Origin: Desulfobulbaceae bacterium UBA2273
GTDB taxonomy: Bacteria > Desulfobacterota > Desulfobulbia > Desulfobulbales > Desulfurivibrionaceae
Assembly (NCBI GenBank): GCA_002347095.1
Contig: DDWZ01000014.1
Location: forward strand, 25,907-89,906
DNA length: 64,000 nucleotides
Direction of reading: 5' to 3'
Shown in pieces: positions 53,866 to 63,260 of the stretch. The notes beneath the pieces were generated by a model. It was not told where the DNA came from. It was given only the letters and a program-made list of their open reading frames with translations, and ran no database searches. Every line of letters starts with the position of its first letter. Position 1 is the first letter of the stretch. The position numbers and the translations under genes are program-made.

Positions 53866-53879
53866 TGAGCAACTGTTCA
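53866..53879 (+). promoter_or_regulatory. ArsR/SmtB-type operator
   Basis: TGAGCAACTGTTCA is an imperfect inverted repeat (TGAxCA against TGTTCA, one mismatch) that directly follows the -10 box. SmtB/ArsR repressors recognise TGAAxA-type inverted repeats in this position, so metal-responsive autoregulation is likely. Confidence 0.55.
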
Positions 53880-53898
53880 CATACAAAGAGGAACCCCC

Positions 53899-54249
53899 AT
53901 GCCCATTGATCGCTGCCAATGCCGGATTGTCCACGAACAGCAGGTGGAAAAAGCCCGGAAAAGCGCCCTGCCTCCGGCCGAGATCGACAAGCTCGCGCAA
54001 TTCTTCAAGGCCTGTGCCGACCCGACCAGGCTGAGGATTCTTTTGGCCTTGCACCAGGAGGAGATGTGCGTCTGCGATCTGGCCGCCTTTCTCGGGGTAA
54101 GCGAATCAGCGGTAAGCCACCAGTTGCGGCTGCTTCGGCAGATGGCCCTGGTGGCCAATCGGCGCGAAGGACCGGTGCTCTATTACCGGCTCACCGACGC
54201 ACATGTCAGCCAGCTTGTCCTCGTGGCGCTGGATCACATCAGGGAGTAA
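53899..54249 (+). CDS. ArsR/SmtB-family metal-sensing repressor
   Basis: The 116-residue winged-helix repressor has ACADPTRLRILLALHQEEMCVCDLAAFLGVSESAVSHQLRLLRQMALV, where the CVC motif in the recognition-helix region is the alpha3 metal site typical of CadC/ArsR-type sensors. N-terminal Cys (DRCQCRIVHEQQ) could add ligands. It probably represses the downstream permease until Zn, Cd, Cu or similar metal binds. It starts after AGAGGA, 6 bases before the permease gene. Confidence 0.93.
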   Translation: MPIDRCQCRIVHEQQVEKARKSALPPAEIDKLAQFFKACADPTRLRILLALHQEEMCVCDLAAFLGVSESAVSHQLRLLRQMALVANRREGPVLYYRLTDAHVSQLVLVALDHIRE

Positions 54250-54255
54250 AAAACC

Positions 54256-55380
54256 ATGCACCTTCTGTACGAAATTCTCGCCGAATCCTGGGAGCTCCTC
54301 CTGGACGCCGCCCCTTACATCCTGTTCGGCATCCTGGTCGGCGGCCTGCTCAAAGTCTTTCTCTCCCCCGCCTATGTGGCCCGCCACCTGGGGCAAGGCC
54401 GCTACAGCTCGGTGTTCAAGGCGGCCCTGTTCGGGGTTCCCCTGCCCCTGTGCTCCTGCGGGGTGCTGCCCGCGGCGGCAACCCTGAAAAAACAGGGGGC
54501 CAACAACGGCGCCACCACCGCCTTTCTCATCTCCACCCCGGAGTCGGGTATCGACTCCATCAGCGTCAGCTATGCCCTGCTCGATCCGATCATGACCGCA
54601 GCCCGCCCCGTGGCCGCCTTTGTCTCCGCCCTCATTGCCGGGTCCATTGAAAACACCTTCAACCCGCCCAGACCCCAGTTGGCCATGGCCGCCGATCTTT
54701 CCTGCGCGGTGGACGGCTGTTGCAGCGGGGTGGACTGTCCGCCCGCGGAACACGCCAATCACCACACCCTGCGTGAAAAGATCCGGGCCGGAATGCGCTA
54801 TGCTTTTGGCGAACTCTGGGGGGATCTGGCCGGCTGGTTTTTCATCGGCTTGCTGCTGGCCGGGCTGATCTCCGCCCTGGTGCCGGACGACTTGATCACC
54901 GCCTATCTTGGCGGCGGGCTTGCGGCCATGCTCCTGATGCTCGCCTTCGGCATCCCGCTGTACATCTGCGCCACCGCCTCCACCCCCATTGCCGCCGCCA
55001 TGATCCTCAAGGGTGTCAGCCCCGGCGCCGCCCTGGTCTTCATGCTGGTGGGTCCGGCCACCAACATGGCCACCATCTCGGTGCTGGTGGGCCTGCTGGG
55101 ACGCCGCGCCACCGGGGTATATCTGGCGTGCATCGCAATAACCGCCGTGCTCTTCGGCTTGGCTCTTGATGCGATCTACGCAACCCTGGGCATCTCCGCC
55201 AAGGCCATGGTCGGTCAGGCGGGCGAGCTTCTGCCCTATCCGGTCCAGTTGGCTGCGGCCCTGCTGATTCTGGCGCTGTCAATCAAGCCGATGCATAGGA
55301 TGATTCAGGGCTGGTTTACGAAAGGTGCGGGTGGGTCGGACAGCGGCTGCGGCTGCGACGGGGGCTGCGGGAGCAAATAA
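54256..55380 (+). CDS. SO_0444-family metal efflux permease
   Basis: The 374-residue protein is a DUF318/ArsP-like permease: AAPYILFGILVGGLLKVFLSP, ALFGVPLPLCSCGVLPAAATLKKQGANNGATTAFLISTPESGIDSI and GVSPGAALVFMLVGPATNMATISVL. A Cys-rich cytosolic loop (DGCCSGVDCPPAEHANHH) and a Cys-rich tail (DSGCGCDGGCGSK) probably gather metal. The SO_0444 subfamily is annotated as Cu/Zn efflux. Two ArsP-like halves are visible with about eight membrane segments. Confidence 0.9.
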   Translation: MHLLYEILAESWELLLDAAPYILFGILVGGLLKVFLSPAYVARHLGQGRYSSVFKAALFGVPLPLCSCGVLPAAATLKKQGANNGATTAFLISTPESGIDSISVSYALLDPIMTAARPVAAFVSALIAGSIENTFNPPRPQLAMAADLSCAVDGCCSGVDCPPAEHANHHTLREKIRAGMRYAFGELWGDLAGWFFIGLLLAGLISALVPDDLITAYLGGGLAAMLLMLAFGIPLYICATASTPIAAAMILKGVSPGAALVFMLVGPATNMATISVLVGLLGRRATGVYLACIAITAVLFGLALDAIYATLGISAKAMVGQAGELLPYPVQLAAALLILALSIKPMHRMIQGWFTKGAGGSDSGCGCDGGCGSK

Positions 55381-55402
55381 AGGGCCGAGGCGACACTCAG
55401 AA

Positions 55403-55577
55403 ACTCCCCATTGGCACGCAGCCGAGCACCGCAAAAGCTGCCGAAAAGGGAGGTTGCACTGTTTGAGCACCCCATGCGGGGCATAAACTCCGGGCATCCC
55501 GCCAACGGCGGGACCAGTGACACGGGTGCCCTTTCTTTGGTTCGTTTCTTTGGGCAAGCAAAGAAATGAACAGAAGG
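55403..55577 (+). repeat. Dispersed repeat, copy C (after the metal permease gene)
   Basis: It has the same block order as copy A (38387) in the same orientation, but lacks the middle TTTGCAAAGCC segment, giving about 20 bp less. It keeps GCAGCCGAGCACCG, GCTGCCGAAAA, TTGCACTGTTTGAG, CATGCGGGGC, the CCCGCC/GGCGGG hairpin and the terminal TTTCTTTG stem. It occupies most of the 244-base gap. Confidence 0.78.
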
Positions 55578-55624
55578 CGCAAGCGTATTCCTCTCGCTAT
55601 TGAGATTGATTGATAATCAGACAA

Positions 55625-57352
55625 TCACTTAAAGATCGGCAGCGAACCCCCTTCCCCGGGAACTCCATCGATGGGCAGGGTGACGACAAAGAGCGCCCCT
55701 TTGCCGCGCCCGCTCTTGGCCGTGATATCGCCGCCATGCCGCTTGACAATGCCGTAGCTCACGGACAGCCCCAAGCCAGTGCCTTCCACCGCCGGCTTGG
55801 TTGAGAAAAACGGCTCAAAGATCAAGGCCATGTCCTTCTGCCGGATGCCCTTGCCCGTATCCTGGATGAGAACCCGGACATTCTCGCCGCTCACCTCGGT
55901 GGTGATGGTGATGGTTCCCCCGGTTTTGGGGATGGCCTCTTCGGCGTTGCCGATCACGTTGAGCAGCACCTGCTTGATCTGGTCCGGCACCGCCTGAATT
56001 GTGGGGAGATCCCGGGCAAAACGCCGTTGCACCATAATGTGCCGATCGCTGAGCTTCTTTTTGCCGAGCAGCAGCAGCTCCTCGATGATCCGGTGCAGAT
56101 CAACCGGGGCGACCTTGCCGGTGGTGGGCCGGTTGAAGTCCTGCAGGGTGCTGATCAAATCCTTGACCCGCGCGCATTCGCCAATGGCCAGATCCAGCAT
56201 CTCTGCGTCACCCTTCTCAAGGGGCACCGAGCGCAGCCCCAGCAGAAAATTGCGGATGCCGATGATCGGATTGCCGAATTCATGGGCAATGGAAGCGGCC
56301 AGCTTGCCCACCGCGCTGAATTTCTCGGCATGGAGCAACTGTTCGTAGGTGCGGCTCAGTTGGTTGGTCCGTTCCTCGACCCGCGCCTCCAGGGCGTCAT
56401 TCATCCGCCGGACTTCCGCCTCCATCCGCTTGCGGTCCGTCACGTCCTGCAGGGTCTCGATGGCGCCGATGGTCTCCCCGGCCAGATTCTTGATCGGCGC
56501 GGCGGTGAAAAACAGCCACTTGCTCTCATGGCCGAAATCGAAAAAATCCTCCACCTCGTAGGCGCCCTTGACCAGAGAGGAAGGCCGGTACTTGCCGGTG
56601 TAAAACTTGGCGATATGCGCCTCGCTGACGGCATCCAGCACCAGATCGGCGAGAATGGGCCGCTGATACAGGTAAAAGGCCTTCCACTGGTTCTGGGTGC
56701 CGACCATATCCGCGGCAGCCAGCCCGGTCATCACGGCGCAGGCCTTATTCCAGTGGGTGATGGTATGATTTTCATCAATAACAAAGGTGGGGATGGAACT
56801 GGCCTGCAGGATCTGCGACAACCGCTCCCCGCTTTCGAGCAGATCCTCCTCGGCCTGCTGCCGTTCGATGATCTCCTGGGCCAGGATGGCGTTGTATTCC
56901 TGATAGCTGCTGGTGCGCGAGGCAATCTGCTTCTCCAGGGTATCATAGGCCCGGCGCAAGTCAGCCTCCCTTCTCCGCTCCACGGTCACATCCCGGATCA
57001 CCTCGGAAAACCCGGCCAGCCTGCCATTGTGATACACCGGACTAAAGGAGCGTTCAAAGGTGCAGACCCCGCCCTCCGGGCAGGTCCGGCTGAAATCCAC
57101 GGTGAACTTCTTGCCGGAAAGCGCCCGCTGATACAGGTCGCTGGCCCAAGCCCGCTGGCTGTTGGGCAATACATACTGGTGGCGCGAGCCGGGCCCCACG
57201 GTCAGGTTGAAGACCTCTTTCAGCAACCGGACATAGGCGGGGTTCACATAGACAAACCGCGCCTCGGTATCGACCAGGGCCATGCCTTCCGGCCTGCTTT
57301 CAAGGAGCGTGCTTGTATCAAGAACCGCTTGGGGAATCAGGGAGCCTGCCAT
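55625..57352 (-). CDS. PAS-domain sensor histidine kinase
   Basis: The 575-residue cytosolic kinase has two PAS domains (about 15-125, RPEGMALVDTEARFVYVNPAYV; about 185-300, IPTFVIDENHTITHWNKACAVMTGL with a following PAC segment), a coiled coil between, then HisKA (LAASIAHEFGNPIIGIRNFLL, phospho-His about residue 350) and HATPase (VIGNAEEAI, DTGKGIRQKDMALIFEPFFSTK, GLGLSVSYGIVKRHGGDI). No membrane segments or response regulator are adjacent. It lies 138 bases after cusA on the same strand, so a link to metal efflux is possible but unproven. Confidence 0.92.
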   Translation of the reverse strand: MAGSLIPQAVLDTSTLLESRPEGMALVDTEARFVYVNPAYVRLLKEVFNLTVGPGSRHQYVLPNSQRAWASDLYQRALSGKKFTVDFSRTCPEGGVCTFERSFSPVYHNGRLAGFSEVIRDVTVERRREADLRRAYDTLEKQIASRTSSYQEYNAILAQEIIERQQAEEDLLESGERLSQILQASSIPTFVIDENHTITHWNKACAVMTGLAAADMVGTQNQWKAFYLYQRPILADLVLDAVSEAHIAKFYTGKYRPSSLVKGAYEVEDFFDFGHESKWLFFTAAPIKNLAGETIGAIETLQDVTDRKRMEAEVRRMNDALEARVEERTNQLSRTYEQLLHAEKFSAVGKLAASIAHEFGNPIIGIRNFLLGLRSVPLEKGDAEMLDLAIGECARVKDLISTLQDFNRPTTGKVAPVDLHRIIEELLLLGKKKLSDRHIMVQRRFARDLPTIQAVPDQIKQVLLNVIGNAEEAIPKTGGTITITTEVSGENVRVLIQDTGKGIRQKDMALIFEPFFSTKPAVEGTGLGLSVSYGIVKRHGGDITAKSGRGKGALFVVTLPIDGVPGEGGSLPIFK

Positions 57353-57490
57353 GAACCTGCCGTGCCGAAAAGATGAAAAAAGGAAAAAACGTCTCCGGGC
57401 TAGCGTAAAGCAGAACCGCTAAGTTTTCCATGAAAAAAAGCGGCGGCTGGGCCGGGAAGTCCTTCGGCGCGGAAGGAGCGAAGGCCTCAT

Positions 57491-60400
57491 TTACCGGATT
57501 TCGGCCGAAGCCTTTTTGAAATCCCTCTGCTTCCAGAGCATATAGATCGCCGGATAGATGAGCAGTTCGAGGATGGTTGAGGTGCCGATTCCTCCCACCA
57601 TGGGCGCGGCGATTCGTTTCATCACATCGGCGCCGGTGCCGGTGCTGAACATGATGGGCACCAGCCCGAGCAGTGTGGTTCCCACCAGCATGAGCTTGGG
57701 ACGAATCCTTTTCACCGCCCCGTACATGATCGCCTCTTGCAGATCATCGATGTTCCGCATTTTCCCCGCCTTCTGCCATTTGTCGCAGGCAAGGTCGAGA
57801 TAGAGGAGCATGACCACCCCGGTCTCCGCGTCGATCCCGGCCAAGGCGATGATCCCCACCCAGACCGCGATGCTCATGTTGTAGCCCAAAATGTATAAAA
57901 GCCAGAAGGAGCCGACCAGGGAAAAGGGCACGGCCAAAAGGACAATCGCCGTCCTCACCCAGGACTTGGTGTTGAAAAAGATGAGCACGATGATGACCAG
58001 CAGGGTGAGCGGAATAACGAGCTTCAGCCGTTGGTGGGTCTTGACCAGATGCTCGTATTCCCCGCTCCACTCCAGGCGATAGCCCTGGGGGATCTCCAGC
58101 GAGGCGACCCGTTTTTTTGCTTCATCCACGAAACCGCCCACGTCCCGGCCGGAAAAATCGATGTACACATACGAGGCCAGGAGACCGGCCTCGCTCTTGA
58201 TCATGGGCGGACCCTTGACGATCTGGATGTCTGCCAGTGCGCCCAGTGGAACCTGGAGAAGCTCGCCGGTGGGGGGGGAAGCCGACTGGCCCGAAGACAT
58301 GTTGCCCGGAGTCGGCGCGGCCATGGAGGCGGGTACCGGGACCAGCACCCTTTTCAACTGTTCCACGTCGCCCCGCAACTCCCGGGCATAGCGAACATTC
58401 ACCGGATAGCGCTCCCTGCCTTCCACGGTCACGGTGAGGTTCATCCCGCCGATGGCCGACTGGACAACCTCCTGCACCGCATCCACGGACAAGCCGTAGC
58501 GGGCCACCTCCTCCCGGTTGATGGTGAAATCGAGAAAATAGCCGGTGGTCACCCGCTCGGCGTAGACGCTGCGGAGGCCCGAGATTCCTGCCAGCCGCGC
58601 CTCGATGGCAGTGCCCAGCCGTTCCAGCTCCTCAAGACGCGGCCCCATGACCTTGATCCCCACCGGAGTTCGGATACCGGTGGCGAGCATGTCGATCCGG
58701 GCCTTGATCGGCATGGTAAAGGAGTTGGCCACCCCGGGAATGGAAAGGGCGTCGTTCATCTCGTTTTTCAGACTTTCCACCGTCACGCCAGGCCGCCATT
58801 GCGATTCGGGCTTGAGGTTGATCACGGTTTCAAACATCTCAAGGGGCGCCGGGTCCGTAGCGGTTTCCGCCCTGCCGGCCTTGCCGAAGACCTGGGCCAC
58901 CTCGGGAATCTCCTTGAGGATCTTGTCCTGGAGCTGCAAAAGCTTCGATACCTCCGAGATGGACGCGCCCGGCGAGGTTACCGGCATATAGAAGAGCGCG
59001 CCCTCATACAGCGGCGGCATGAATTCGGAGCCGAGCTTGAGGAACGGGTAGACGCTCACCACCATGACGATGAGCGCCCCAACGATGACCGACCGTTTGA
59101 AGCGGAGGACAAAGCGGACGATGGGCTCGTACAGCCGATGGAGAAAGAGGCTGACCGGATTTTTCTCCTCGGACATGATCTTGCCCCGGATGAACAGGGT
59201 CATCAAGACCGGGGTCAGGGTGATGGCGAGAAAGGCCGAGAAGAGCATGGCAAAGGTCTTGGTATAGGCCAGGGGCTTGAACAGCCGCCCGGCCTGCGCC
59301 TGCAGGGTGAAAACCGGCAAAAAGGCCACGGTGATCACCAGCAGGGAGAAGAACAGCGACGGCCCCACCTCCTTGGCCGCCTCAATGATCACCTCGGCCC
59401 GGCTGCCCTGGCGGCCACCGTGCTCCCACTCCTCCAGTTTTTTATGGGCGTTCTCCACCATGATGATCGAGGCGTCCACCATGGCCCCAATGGCGATGGC
59501 GATGCCGCTCAGGCTCATGATGTTGGCCGTAACCCCCAGATAGTACATGCAGATGAAGGAAACGATGATCGCCACGGGCAGGGTGAAGATAACCACCAGG
59601 GCGCTGGGCAAATGGAAGAGGAAGACCAGGCAGACCACACTCACCGCCAGGGAGATCTTGAGCAGCTCTTCGGTCAGGGTATCGATGGCCCGGTGAATAA
59701 GATCCGAGCGGTCATAGGTGGTGACGATCTTCACCCCTTCGGGCAGGCTGGGTTCGATGCTCTCGCGGATCTTTTCCTTGACCCGGTCAAGAACCGTGAG
59801 AACATTCTCGCCGAACCGGACCACCACGATGCCGCCGGCCACCTCACCTCGCCCGTCCAGTTCGGCGAGGCCGCGCCTGATCTCCGGGCCGAGCTGGATG
59901 GCGGCGACATCCTTGAGCAATACCGGGGTGCCCACGCCGTTGCCGCCCACCGCGATGTTTTCCAGATCAGCGAGCCCCTTGAGATATCCGCGGCCGCGCA
60001 CCATATACTCGACCCCGGAAAACTCAAGCACCCGTCCCTCCACATCTTTGTTGCTCTGGCGGATCGCCTCCATCACCGAGGTGATGGGCAGGTTGTAGGC
60101 CTGAAGCCGGTTGGGATCGATGCTCACCTGATACTGGCGGACAAAACCGCCGATGCTCGCCACCTGCGAGACCCCCGGCACGCTTTCCAGGGCCAGCTTG
60201 ATGTTCCAGTCCTGGAGCGAACGGAGTTCGGCGAGGTTCTGCCGGCCGGTCTCGTCCACCAGGGCATAGGAAAAGCCCCAGCCCACGCTGGTGGCGTCCG
60301 GGCCCAGAACGGGATTCACCCCGGCGGGAAGCTTGTCCTTCACCGCCTGGAGGTATTCCAGCACCCGGCTTCTGGCCCAGTAGATGTCGGTTCCTTCCTG

Positions 60401-60691
60401 AAAAATGGCATAGACAAAGGAGGCGCCCAAAAAAGAGAAGCCCCGCACCACCTGCACCTTGGGCGCGGCAAGAAGGGTCGAGGTGATCGGATAGGTGATC
60501 TGGTCCTCAATGAGGTCCGGGCTGCGCCCTTCCCATTCGGTGAAGATGATGACCTGGGTGTCGCTTAGATCCGGAATCGCATCCAGCGGCGTGTTGCGGA
60601 TTGCCCAGATCCCCCAGGACACAAGGGCGAACACCAGCAGAAAAACAAGAAACCGGTTGCGGGCGCTGAAATCGATGACGCGGGCTATCAT
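57491..60691 (-). CDS. cusA: CusA/CzcA-type RND efflux pump (heavy-metal efflux)
   Basis: The 1066-residue inner-membrane pump shows HME-RND features: [33 protein letters not shown], the proton-relay helix [20 protein letters not shown], and the repeated C-terminal half ([46 protein letters not shown]). It has 12 predicted helices. It exports metal from periplasm or cytosol across the outer membrane with CusB and CusC. cusB overlaps its start by 4 bases. Copper/silver versus zinc/cobalt is not settled by sequence alone. Confidence 0.95.
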   Translation of the reverse strand: [1066 protein letters not shown]

Positions 60692-61941
60692 TCCTTCACC
60701 ACCCCCTTGAGACGCGCTTCGGAATCAATGAGGAAGGTGGCGGCCGAAGTCACTTTTTCCCCGGCCTGCAACCCGCCCAGGATTTCCGACATCCCCTCGG
60801 CCTTAACGCCGACGCTGACCTCGCGCGGCTCAAAGTAGCCCTCGCCCTTGTCCACATAAACGAGCTGCCGGACCCCGGTGTTGATCACTGCCCCGTCCGG
60901 CACCACGAGCCTGGCGCCCAGATCTATCTTCAGGGCCACGTTGGCGAACATCTGGGGCTTCAGCGCTCCGTCCTGGTTGTGCAAGGTGAAACGAACCTTG
61001 GCCGTTCTGGTTTCCCCGGCAAGAATCGGCGACACATACTCGATGGCGGCGGCAAACGTCCTGCCCGGCAAGGAGGCCACGGTGATCTCCGCCTGTTGTC
61101 CGGTTTTGATCTGGGCAAGTTCGTGTTCGTAGATATCGGCCACCAGCCAGACCGTGGCTGTATCCACCAGGTCAAAAAGCTTCTCGCCGGGCTGCACCTT
61201 CATCCCCTGCACCACGGATTTTTGCACCACATACCCGCTCACCGGGCTGAATACGGCCAGGGTCCGCAGGGGAACCCCGGTCTCCTCGATCGTGCGGATC
61301 TGCGCCGCGGTGAGGTCAAAAAATCGCAACCGCTGGAGGGCGGCCTTCCGCATGGCTTCGGCATCCTGCGCCAGCATCCGGCTCAGGGCGGAGGAGTCCC
61401 CTGCTTCGGCAGGCTCGGCACCCGAACGCGACCACTTGAGGATGTTGAGATATTCCTGCTGGCCGGCAACCAGCTCCGGACTGTAGATTTCGGCAAGCAC
61501 TTCGCCTTTTTTCACATACCTGCCCGTGTAGTTGACCCGGAGGTGCTCGATCCAGCCCGCGATCTTGGTGTTGACCGTGGCGATTCTTCGTTCGTCATAC
61601 TCGACGCGGCCCACGGTCCGGATGATCCTGTCCAGGGTTTTCACCGCAACCGCGGTGGTTTTTACCCCGATGAGCCGCTGCCCCTCCTCGGGGATCTCGA
61701 TGGTCGAAGGTTCTTCCGGAAAAGCCGCAGCGTTTTGCATTCCCTCGGAGTCCGGCTCTGCTGCCTGGGACAGGACAGGGGGGGCGCCTTGCCCCTGATG
61801 CTCCGACGGAACCTCCCGTGCTGCGGGCTCCTGACCCTTTTCACGAAACACCCCGCCGCCCCTGTTGGTAAGCCCGAGAAAAAGGACGCCCGCGATGAAA
61901 AGAAAAAGGACCACCATGAGCATGCTGTTCTTCGTGTTCAT
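60688..61941 (-). CDS. cusB: CusB-type RND membrane-fusion protein
   Basis: The 417-residue adaptor has an N-terminal anchor (LMVVLFLFIAGVLFLG) and a Pro-rich linker, then the barrel-sandwich and beta-barrel domains: TVGRVEYDERRIATVNTKIAGWIEHLRVNYTGRYVKKGEVLAEIYSPELV, GYVVQKSVVQGMKVQPGEKLFDLVD and ARLVVPDGAVINTGVRQLVYVDKGEG. There is no extra N-terminal heavy-metal domain. The ATG at 61941 overlaps the cusC stop. It bridges CusA and CusC in the periplasm. Confidence 0.92.
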   Translation of the reverse strand: MNTKNSMLMVVLFLFIAGVLFLGLTNRGGGVFREKGQEPAAREVPSEHQGQGAPPVLSQAAEPDSEGMQNAAAFPEEPSTIEIPEEGQRLIGVKTTAVAVKTLDRIIRTVGRVEYDERRIATVNTKIAGWIEHLRVNYTGRYVKKGEVLAEIYSPELVAGQQEYLNILKWSRSGAEPAEAGDSSALSRMLAQDAEAMRKAALQRLRFFDLTAAQIRTIEETGVPLRTLAVFSPVSGYVVQKSVVQGMKVQPGEKLFDLVDTATVWLVADIYEHELAQIKTGQQAEITVASLPGRTFAAAIEYVSPILAGETRTAKVRFTLHNQDGALKPQMFANVALKIDLGARLVVPDGAVINTGVRQLVYVDKGEGYFEPREVSVGVKAEGMSEILGGLQAGEKVTSAATFLIDSEARLKGVVKE

Positions 61942-63236
61942 CGCCGCTTTTCCTCCATGCGGGAATCGCTCGTCCCCAGTAAGGCCTCCAGCCTGGCCAG
62001 GGCCTTCTCCCTCTCCACCAGTTGCCCCCAATAGGAGGTCTCAATCTCGGTAATGGTTTTCAGCCGGGAGATCACGCTCAAGGCATCGGTCTTGCCCGTG
62101 GCGTACGAGGCCAGGGCCGACTGGAAGTCCTGATGGATCTTCGGGGTGAGGCCTTGGCGGTAGAGTTCCATCAAGCGCTCCGTGGTCTGCAGCATGGCAT
62201 GGTTCTCCCGGATCGCGGAAGAAAGCCGCAACCGCACGGTTTGCAGCTCATTTTTCGCCTCACTCAAGGAAGCCTCGGCTTCCTGCACCGCTGGTCGCTG
62301 TTTGCTGGTGTAATAGAGGGGGACGTTGATCGCGGTGGTCAGACTCCACATATCCATGTCATCGTAGGCCGGACCTTTCAGGCCATAATTGCCGGTAACG
62401 GTAATGTCCGGATAAAACTCCCTTTCCGCCGCCCGCACCTTGGCGCTGGAGGAGGCCACCATCTTTTCCTGGGCCTTGACCTCCGGAGAATTCTCGTAGG
62501 CCGCGGCAATCAGTTCGGGCAGGGCGTGGGGATATGGGGCAAAGGAGGGCGGGGCAGGTCTGTCCAGAGGCGCGGCCTGGTCCCTCCCCACTGTGGCGTT
62601 CAGCAACGCTTCCAGGGTTTGGATCCTCTGCCGCAGCATCGTTTCCCGTTCCAGCAGCATGTACTTCTCGGTCTGCGCCAGGAGGACATCCTGCTGCATG
62701 CCGCCCCCAGCGGCATATCGGGCCAGGGCGGCATCCTCGATCCTGCCGAAGAGAACGGTTTTCTCCCTGATCAGATCCAGGCTCTGATGGGCAAGGAACA
62801 GATCATAGTAGAGTTCCTTGATCGTGGCTATGGTCCGCAACTGCACCGCCTTGGCCGAGGCGGAAAGGCTTTCCGCCTCCCTGGTCGCAGCCTCGCCCTT
62901 CAAACCACGTTTGCCCGGAAAAAAGAAGAGCTGGGAGGCGGAGAAAAGGTACTGGGAATCGGCCGATTCATTAAAGGTGAACCGGCTGGTGCCTTCATTC
63001 TGGTAGCCGACCATGAGCATGGGGTCCGGCAGGCTCATCGACTGGGGGACCCGAAAGCCGGAAGCCGCCGCTTTTGCGCGGGCCGCCTGGATCCCGGGGC
63101 TGGCTTGCAGGGCCTCGTCAATGAGGCCCTGCAACTGCAATTCCCCGGCCCGAATCGCAACCGGCTGGAAAAACAGCAAAAACCCTGCGGCAAACAGAGC
63201 GAAAACCTTTTCCCTTACCCTGGAATCAGCTCCCAT
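61938..63236 (-). CDS. TolC/CusC-type outer-membrane efflux protein
   Basis: The 432-residue protein has a signal peptide (VFALFAAGFLLFFQPVAIRA) and two tandem outer-membrane-efflux repeats of long helices (ELQLQGLIDEALQASPGIQAARAKAAASG and the later HALPELIAAAYENSPEVKAQEKMVASSSAKVRAAEREFYPDITVTGNYG). It forms the trimeric channel of the Cus complex. No lipobox, unlike E. coli CusC. It overlaps cusB by 4 bases. Confidence 0.9.
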   Translation of the reverse strand: MGADSRVREKVFALFAAGFLLFFQPVAIRAGELQLQGLIDEALQASPGIQAARAKAAASGFRVPQSMSLPDPMLMVGYQNEGTSRFTFNESADSQYLFSASQLFFFPGKRGLKGEAATREAESLSASAKAVQLRTIATIKELYYDLFLAHQSLDLIREKTVLFGRIEDAALARYAAGGGMQQDVLLAQTEKYMLLERETMLRQRIQTLEALLNATVGRDQAAPLDRPAPPSFAPYPHALPELIAAAYENSPEVKAQEKMVASSSAKVRAAEREFYPDITVTGNYGLKGPAYDDMDMWSLTTAINVPLYYTSKQRPAVQEAEASLSEAKNELQTVRLRLSSAIRENHAMLQTTERLMELYRQGLTPKIHQDFQSALASYATGKTDALSVISRLKTITEIETSYWGQLVEREKALARLEALLGTSDSRMEEKRR

Positions 63237-63260
63237 GCGCGTTCCTCCTTCGCCCGGAGG

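Noticed and set aside
57353..57490. Possible terminator between cusA and the PAS kinase
   Set aside because: No stem with a T-run could be found by eye.
58031..60568. 845-codon plus-strand frame opposite cusA
   Set aside because: Antisense shadow of the RND pump; His/Gln/Asp-rich composition with no recognisable domain.
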